Below, one piece after another: positions 57,723-64,000 of a stretch of DNA of 64,000 bases. Under the pieces are notes generated by a model. That model worked only from the letters and a program-made list of their open reading frames with translations. It was not told where the DNA came from and ran no database searches. The position numbers and the translations under genes were made by a program. Every line of letters begins with the position of its first letter. Within the stretch, counting starts at the first letter, position 1. This DNA is from Thinopyrum elongatum (lineage: Eukaryota > Streptophyta > Magnoliopsida > Poales > Poaceae): contig CM022303.1 in assembly GCA_011799875.1 (NCBI GenBank), positions 727,277,718 through 727,341,717 on the forward strand, given 5' to 3'.

Positions 57723-58628
57723 TTGCCTAGTAAAGATGAAATTATTGGTCTTGCTTCTATTGCCGTGCCTCCTAATGATACTTTAGAACAATATTTGCTA
57801 GACCATGAAAATGATATGTTTATGAATGAAAGAAGGGAAATAGATGAAGTATTCTTTAAGCAGGGACCTATTTTGAAACACAACTTGCCTGTTGAAATTC
57901 TAGGGGATTCTCCTCCACCCAAGGGTGATCCCGTGTTTGAGCTTAAACCATTACCTGATACTCTTAAATATGCTTATCTTGATGAAAAGAAGATATATCC
58001 TGTTATTATTAGTGCTAACCTTTCAGAGCAGGAAGAAGAGAAATTATTGAAAACTCTAAAGAAGCACCGTGCCGCTATTGGATATACTCTTGATGATCTT
58101 AAGGGCATTAGTCCCACTCTATGCCAGCACAAAATAAAATTGGAGAAAGACGCTAAACCGGTTGTTGATCACCAACGACGGTTAAACCCTAAGATGAAAG
58201 AAGTGGTAAGAAATGAAATACTAAAGCTTCTGGAGGCAGGTATAATTTATCCTGTTGCTGTTAGTCAGTGGGTAAGTCCTGTCCATTGTGTCCCTAAGAA
58301 GGGAGGTATTACTGTTGTTCCTAATGATAAAGACAAATTGATCCCACAAAGAATTGTTACAGGTTATAGAATGGTAATTGATTTCCGCAAATTAAATAAA
58401 GCTACTAGAAAGGATCATTACCCTTTACCTTTTATTGATCAAATGCTAGAAAGATTATCCAAACATACACATTTTTGCTTTCTAGACGGTTACTCTGGTT
58501 TCCTCAAATACCTGTGTCGAAAGAGGATCAGGAAAAGACCACTTTTACTTGCCCTTTCTGTACCTTTGCTTATAGACGTATGCCTTTTGGTTTATGCAAT
58601 GCACCTGCTACCTTTCAAAGATGTATGA
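57723..58628 (+). pseudogene. pol: Athila-type pol, protease-RT linker and RT N-terminal half
   Basis: In frame with gag after the stop at 57722. It contains EAGIIYPVAVSQWVSPVHCV, VPKKGGITVV, RMVIDFRKLNKATRKDHYPL and [20 protein letters not shown], the first half of a gypsy reverse transcriptase. After FLDGYSGF (about 58500) the frame leaves the conserved RT sequence, which continues in another frame from 58475. A one-base loss near 58501 explains this. The text beyond 58503 in this frame is not real RT. Confidence 0.9.
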
Positions 58629-59908
58629 CTGCTATATTCTCTGACTTTTGTGAAAAGATTGTTGAGGTTTTCATGGATGATTTCTCTGTGTATGGAACTT
58701 CTTTTGATGATTGCTTAAGCAACCTTGATCGAGTTTTGCAGAGATGTGAAGAAACTAATCTTGTCTTGAATTGGGAGAAGTGCCACTTTATGGTTAATGA
58801 AGGTATTGTCTTGGGGCATAAAATTTCTGAAAGAGGTATTGAAGTTGATAAAGCTAAAGTTGATGCTATTGAAAAGATGCCGTGTCCTAAGGACTTTAAA
58901 GGTATAAGAAGTTTCCTTGGTCATGCCGGTTTTTATAGGAGGTTCATTAAAGACTTCTCAAAAATTTCTAGGCCTCTGACTAATCTCTTACAAAAAGATG
59001 TTCCTTTTGTCTTTGATGATGATTGTGTAGAAGCATTTGAAATGCTTATGAAAGCCTTGATTTCTGCACCTATTGTTCAGCCACCTGATTGGAATTTACC
59101 CTTTGAAATTATGTGTGATGCTAGTGATTATGCTGTTGGTGCTATTCTAGGACAAAGAGTTGATAAGAAATTAAATGTTATCCAATATGCTAGTAAAACT
59201 CTAGACAGTGCCCAGAGAAATTATGCTACTACTGAAATAGAATTTTTAGCAGTTGTATTTGCTTGTGATAAGTTCAGACCTTATATTGTTGATTCCAAAG
59301 TAACTGTTCACACCGATCATGCTGCTATTAAATACCTTATGGAAAAGAAAGATGCTAAACCTAGACTTATTAGATGGGTTCTCTTGCTACAAGAATTTGA
59401 TTTGCATATTATTGATAGGAAGGGAGCTGAGAACCCCGTTGCAGACAACTTGTCTAGGTTAGAAAATGTTCTTGATGACCCACTCCCTATTGATGATAGT
59501 TTTCCTGATGAACAATTAGCTATCATAAATGCTTCTCGTACTGCTCCATGGTATGCTGATTATGCTAATTACATTGTTGCTAAATTTATACCACCTAGTT
59601 TCACATACCAGCAAAAGAAAAAGTTTTTCTATGATTTAAGACATTACTTCTGGGATGACCCACACCTTTATAAAGAAGGAGTAGATGGTGTTATTAGACG
59701 TTGTGTACCTGAGCATGAACAGGAACAGATCCTACGCAAGTGTCACTCCGAGGCTTATGGAGGACACCACGCTAGAGATAGAACTGCACATAAGGTATTG
59801 CAATCCGGTTTTTATTGGCCTACTCTTTTCAAAGATGCCCGTAAGTTTGTCTTGTCTTGTGATGAATGTCAAATGGTAATATTAGTAGACGTCAAGAAAT
59901 GCCTATGA
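58475..59908 (+). pseudogene. pol: Athila-type RT C-terminal half, RNase H and integrase zinc domain
   Basis: Real coding resumes near 58503 with [17 protein letters not shown] shows [15 protein letters not shown] and the catalytic [10 protein letters not shown], then [16 protein letters not shown]. RNase H shows [28 protein letters not shown] and [12 protein letters not shown]. The integrase HHCC zinc domain shows [15 protein letters not shown] and SCDECQ. After SCDECQ (about 59872) the frame is lost again and integrase continues in the frame of 59866. Confidence 0.9.
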
Positions 59909-60882
59909 ACTATTCACTTGTTATTGAACCATTTGATGTTTGGGGCTTTGATTATATGGGACCGTTTCCTTCCTCTAATGGGTATACACATATTTTAGTT
60001 GCTGTTGATTACGTTACTAAGTGGGTAGAAGCTATTCCAACTAGTAGTGCTGATCATAACACCTCTATTAAGATGCTTAAAGAAGTTATTTTCCCGAGGT
60101 TTGGAGTCCCTAGATACTTAATGATTGATGGTGGTTCACATTTTATTCATGGTGTTTTTCGTAAAATGCTTGCTAAGTATGATGTTAATCATAGAATTGC
60201 ATCTCCATACCACCCACAGTCTAGTGGTCAAGTAGAACTGAGTAATAGAGAGATTAAATTAATTGTGCAAAAGACTGTTAATAGATCTAGAAAGAATTGG
60301 TCCAAGAAACTTGATGATGCATTATGGACCTATAGAACTGCATATAAAAATCCTATGGGTATGTCTCCGTATAAAATGGTGTATGGAAAAGCATGTCACT
60401 TACCTCTCGAACTAGAACATAAGGCATATTGGGCCATTAAAGAGCTCAATTATGATTTCAAACTTGCCGGCGAGAAGAGACTATTTGACATTAGCTCACT
60501 TGATGAGTGGAGAACCCAGGCCTATGAGAATGCCAAACTGTTTAAAGAAAAAGTTAAAAGATGGCATGACAAAAGGATACAAAAGCGTGAGTTTAATGTA
60601 GGTGATTATGTTTTGTTATACGACTCTCATTTAAGATTTTTTGCAAGAAAACTACTCTCTAAATGGGAAGGTCCTTACGTTATCGAGGAGGTCTATCGTT
60701 CCGGTGCCATAAAAATCAACAACTTCGAAGGCACAAATCCGAAGGTGGTGAACTGTCAAAGAATCAAATATTATATCTCAGGTAATCCCATAAATGTTGA
60801 AACCAATGTTATTGACACCGTAACCCCGGAGGAGTACATAAGGGACACTTTCCAGAACGTTTCAGACTCCGAAAAGGAATAG
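59866..60882 (+). pseudogene. pol: Athila-type integrase core and C-terminus
   Basis: An open frame of 338 codons, but it lacks its own start and needs the shifted zinc domain upstream. The catalytic residues are in WGFDYMGPF (Asp), LMIDGGSHF (Asp) and [16 protein letters not shown] (Glu). Further motifs are [18 protein letters not shown] text near 60370-60400 and [20 protein letters not shown], the C-terminal DNA-binding region. It ends at a TAG at 60880-60882. The domain itself shows no nonsense codon. Confidence 0.9.
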
Positions 60883-61208
60883 GTATGTGGTACGGTAAGT
60901 AAACCGACTCCAAAACAGTTCTAACAGTAATTTTTCTCCGTTTTGGAATACTTAAGAAAGTAGGAAAATAAGAAGTAGTCCCGAAAGGACACGAGGCATC
61001 CACGAGGGTGGAGGGCGCGCCCTACCCCCCTGGGCGCGCCCCCTGCCTCGTGGGCACCTCGTGTGCCCTCCGGACTCCGTTTTCTTGCACGATACTTCTT
61101 TTGGTCGGTAAAAATTCATTATATAATCTCTCAAAGGTTTTGACCACCGTACCACGACAAAATCCTCTCTTTTTGTTTTGAGTTGTTTCTGCCGCAGATT
61201 AGATCAAG
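60883..61208 (+). other. Spacer between pol and the extra ORF, with GC-rich hairpin
   Basis: Non-coding. It holds the hairpin at 61000-61053, a near copy of that in the LTRs, although this region lies outside them. Confidence 0.7.
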
Positions 61209-61664
61209 ATGTCTTCTCAAGAGTCAGTCGGGGAGAGCCGGGTATCTCACCCGACACCGTGGCCAAAAGCAAACAGCGATGCCGATCACTTTGGGCCATC
61301 AACTGAGGAAGAGATGGAGGCCGACTTGAAAAGGATAGATGCCATGGAGGAAGATCAAGAAGTTACCTCTCGTCTCCAAGCCAGATTTATGATGGAGGAA
61401 CTCCAGAGCTCAGCAATTCCAAATTCGGTCATCCCTCCCAATGCTAGATTTCTTTCTTATGAAAATATGAAAAAGAGTGTTACCTGTTCTCCCGCAGCTA
61501 TGCAATATCCATGGGTGAAAGGAGCTTTAGCCATCACGGGTAAACTCCGGAAGGAAACAATGGACCTTAAGCAGCAAGTCAATAAGCTCGAGGAAGAGAA
61601 CCGTATCCTAAGGGGCTTCATCGCCAAAAATATCACACCACTACCTCCGAAGAAAGAGACATAA
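61209..61664 (+). CDS. Extra ORF after pol (Athila ORF3 position), coiled-coil protein, function unknown
   Basis: An intact 151-codon frame starting MSSQESVGESRVSHPTPWP in good ATG context (ATCAAGATGTC). The first half is acidic and hydrophilic (EEEMEADLKRIDAMEEDQEV). The second half ends in a heptad-like helix TGKLRKETMDLKQQVNKLEE followed by ENRILRGFIAK, a probable coiled coil. There is no signal peptide or membrane segment, so it is not an envelope-like protein as in some Athila elements. It may have its own subgenomic or spliced message. Its open state contrasts with the broken gag-pol upstream. I do not recognise the function. Confidence 0.65.
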   Translation: MSSQESVGESRVSHPTPWPKANSDADHFGPSTEEEMEADLKRIDAMEEDQEVTSRLQARFMMEELQSSAIPNSVIPPNARFLSYENMKKSVTCSPAAMQYPWVKGALAITGKLRKETMDLKQQVNKLEEENRILRGFIAKNITPLPPKKET

Positions 61665-63219
61665 ATACATGGGTATGGGTGCTCCCCTTGGCAACTGCCA
61701 AGCTTGGGGGAGGTGCCCCGGTATCGTATCACCATCACACATCTATCTTTACCGTTTTTCTTAGTTCGATCCTTTTGGTTATATCTTGATCTAGTAGAAT
61801 AAAGTTTAGTATGATCTAGCTTTGAGTTTTTGTGTTGATCCTTATCTGCGTAATCGAGTTCGTGAGCTATATATAATAAAGATTAGTCTTGAGTCGAGGG
61901 CTTGGTTATCTTGCTATGATCTTGAGGGAATAAAAGAAAAAAGAAAGAATAAAAAGAAATAAAGAGATCATATTGATCTTATGGAGAGTAATGACTTCAC
62001 ATATAAAGAGTATGATGAATAAAAGTTCTTGAGAATTGACAAACATAGTTTTGGTCATCGTTGCAATTAATAGGAAGTAATAAAGAAAGAGAGGTTTTCA
62101 CATATAAATATACTATCTTGGACATCTTTTATGATTGTGAGCACTCATTAAAATATGACATGCTAAAAAGTTGATGTTGGACAAGGAAGACAACGTAATG
62201 GGTTATGTTTTCTTATATCCGAAATAAATTATATTGTCATGGATCATCCAACATGTTGAGCTTGCCTTTCCCACTCATGCTAGCCAAATTCTTTGCACCA
62301 AGTAGAGATACTACTTGTGCTTCCAAATATCCTTAAACCCGGTTTTGCCATGAGAGTCCACCATATCTACCTATGGATTGAGTAAGATCCTTCAAGTAAG
62401 TTGTCATTGTTGCAAGCAATAAAAATTGCTCTCTAAATATGTATGATCTATTAGTGTGGAGAAAATAAGCTTTATACGAGCTTGTGATATGGAAGAAATA
62501 AAAGCGACGGACTGCATAATAAAGGTCCCTATCACAAGTGGCAATATAAAGTGACGTTCTTTTGCATTAAGATTTTGTGCATCCAACCATAAAAGCACAT
62601 GACAACCTCTGCTTCCCTCTGCGAAGGGCCTATCTTTTATTTTTTGACTTATACCTTATACAAGTGTCATGGTGATCTTCACCTTTCCTTTTTACACTTT
62701 ATCCTTTGGCAAGCACTATGTGTTGGAAAGATCCTGATATATATATCCAATTGGATGTGGGTTTTCATAAAGCATTATTGTTGACGTTACCCTTGAGGTA
62801 AAAGGTTGGGAGGCAAAACTATAAGCCCCTATCTTTCTCTGTGTCCGATTAAAACTTCATACCCATAAGTATTGCGTGAGTGTTAGCAATTGTGAAAGAC
62901 TAAATGATAGTTGAGTATGTGGACTTGCTGAAAAGCTCTTATATTGACTCTTTCTGATGTTATGATAAATTGCAATTGCTTCAAGGACTGAGATTGTAGT
63001 TTGCTGGTTTTTCAATGAAGTTTCTGATTCATACTTTACATTGTGAATAGATTGTTACTTCAGCATAAGAAATCATATGACAATATATATATATGTGTTG
63101 CTATTCTAAGAATGATCATGATGCCCTCATGTCCGTATTTTGTTTTATCAACACCTCTATCTCTAAACATGTGGACATATTTTTCGATATCGGCTTCCGC
63201 TTGAGGACAAGCGAGGTCT
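61665..63219 (+). other. Athila-type 3' untranslated region
   Basis: 1.5 kb of AT-rich DNA without protein-like frames. It contains an early copy of the polypurine motif (61700-61713). Confidence 0.75.
61700..61713 (+). other. Internal copy of the polypurine motif
   Basis: AAGCTTGGGGGAGG, identical through AAGCTTGGGGGAG with the true polypurine tract at 63220 and with a site inside gag at 56593. Confidence 0.6.
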
Positions 63220-63233
63220 AAGCTTGGGGGAGT
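63220..63233 (+). other. Athila-type polypurine tract
   Basis: AAGCTTGGGGGAGT directly precedes the 3' LTR start TGATACG and is purine-rich, as needed for plus-strand priming. Confidence 0.88.
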
Positions 63234-64000
63234 TGATACGTCCATTTTGCATCATGCTTTTATATCGATATTTATTGCATTATGGGTTGTTATTACACAT
63301 TATGTCACAATACTTATGCCTTTTCTCTCTTATTTTACAAGGTTTACATAAAGAGGGAGAATGCCGGCAGCTGGAATTCTGGGCTGGAAAAGGAGCAAAT
63401 ATTAGAGACCTATTCGGCACAACTCCAAAAGTCCTGAAACTCCACGAAAGTCAGTTTTGGAATATATTAAAAATATTGGGCGAAGAAAGCACCAGAGGGG
63501 GGCCACCCACTGTCCATGAGGGTGGAGGGCGCGCCCTAACCCCCTGGGCGCGCCCCCTGCCTCGTGGGCCACCTGGAAGCCCCCCAATGCCCATCTTCTG
63601 GTATAAGGTGTCTTTTGCCCTGGAAAAAATCAGAAGGAAGCTTTCGGGATGAAGCGCCGCCATCTCGAGGCAGAACCTTGGCGGAACCAATCTAGGGCTC
63701 CAGCGGAGCTGTTCTGCCGGGGAAACATCCCTCCGGGAGGGGGAAATCATCACCATCATCATCACCATTGATCCTCTCATCGGGAGGGGGTCAATCTCCA
63801 TCAACATCTTCACCAGCACCATCTCCTCTCAAACTCTAGTTCATATCTTGTATCCGATCTTTGTCTCAAAACCTCAGATTGGTACCTGTGGGTTGCTAGT
63901 AGTGTTGATTACTCCTTGTAGTTGATGCTAGTTGGTTTATTCGGTGGAAGATTATATGTTCAGATCCTTTATGCACATTAATACCCCTCTGATTATGAAC
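63234..64000 (+). repeat. Athila-type 3' LTR, first 767 bp
   Basis: It matches 54525 onward with about 18 substitutions, mostly C/T and G/A. It is truncated by the window end; about 756 bp more is expected. Confidence 0.93.

Larger units (their letters stand above)
54525..64000 (+). mobile_element. Ty3/gypsy retrotransposon, Athila type, running past the window end
   Basis: The 5' LTR is 54525-56047, a tRNA-Asp-type primer site follows at 56059-56076, gag-pol spans 56154-60882, an extra ORF 61209-61664, the polypurine tract 63220-63233 and the 3' LTR begins at 63234. The left flank ATAAC (54520-54524) should recur after the 3' LTR. The tRNA-Asp primer, the gag type and the extra ORF after pol fit the Athila lineage (Triticeae families such as Sabrina, WHAM and Fatima; family not assigned). 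About 18 differences in the 767 bp of LTR that can be compared, roughly 2.3%, indicate a young copy. Confidence 0.93.

Noticed and set aside
59866..60882. Intact stand-alone integrase gene
   Set aside because: It is the downstream half of a frameshifted polyprotein without its zinc domain or its own start.

Overview
The window is plant intergenic DNA, almost certainly from a Triticeae grass (wheat, Aegilops or barley group). The evidence is an Angela/BARE-1-type copia LTR beginning TGAAGGAAATATGCCC on the minus strand, a Stowaway MITE with CTCCCTCC ends, an Athila-type gypsy element primed by tRNA-Asp, long-LTR non-coding elements of the LARD kind, and genes with introns. Nothing bacterial was seen: no operons, rRNA, tRNA or CRISPR. 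Only one intact host gene was recognised, a DMP (DUF679) membrane protein gene at 28619-29353 on the minus strand.

Layout. 1-1882 is copy A of a dispersed repeat carrying a palindromic GAGAGGCACGG minisatellite; copy B lies in the same orientation at 40129-42514. A Stowaway MITE (2052-2236) is followed by a minisatellite whose unit is a small hairpin (2750-3839). A complete minus-strand copia element (3845-24550, TSD ACAAC) sits in that minisatellite. Its 5' LTR is split by a complete minus-strand non-coding element with 3.8-3.9 kb LTRs (12410-24341, TSD TCATG). 24556-28600 holds unclassified repeats and a MITE-like element, then comes the DMP gene. 29400-44385 has CT-rich DNA, a LINE-type RNase H remnant, a Helitron 3' end at 36111, gene fragments, copy B and a 0.9 kb inverted-repeat element. 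A 1.1 kb Helitron (44390-45484, minus) carries a host-gene fragment.

From about 45.5 kb to 54.5 kb lies what looks like a decayed Mutator-like element with two convergent genes. One is a plus-strand FAR1/MURA-type transposase gene (46629-51734) with a DLNEPP motif, FAR1 zinc domain, DDE transposase, SWIM finger and C-terminal CCHC knuckle. The other is a minus-strand Ulp1-type (C48) cysteine protease gene (52121-54524) whose exons could be traced by hand. A copia solo LTR with TSD GTTAT splits the first FAR1 coding exon without other damage. An Athila-type element (54525 to beyond 64000) cuts the first visible Ulp1 exon. The Athila element has a broken gag-pol but an intact 151-codon extra ORF after pol.

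The history read from the nesting is: the minisatellite and MULE came first; copia elements entered both; the non-coding element then entered the copia LTR. The Athila insertion shows the smallest LTR divergence. All percentages and element boundaries are hand readings; no alignment or database search was run.
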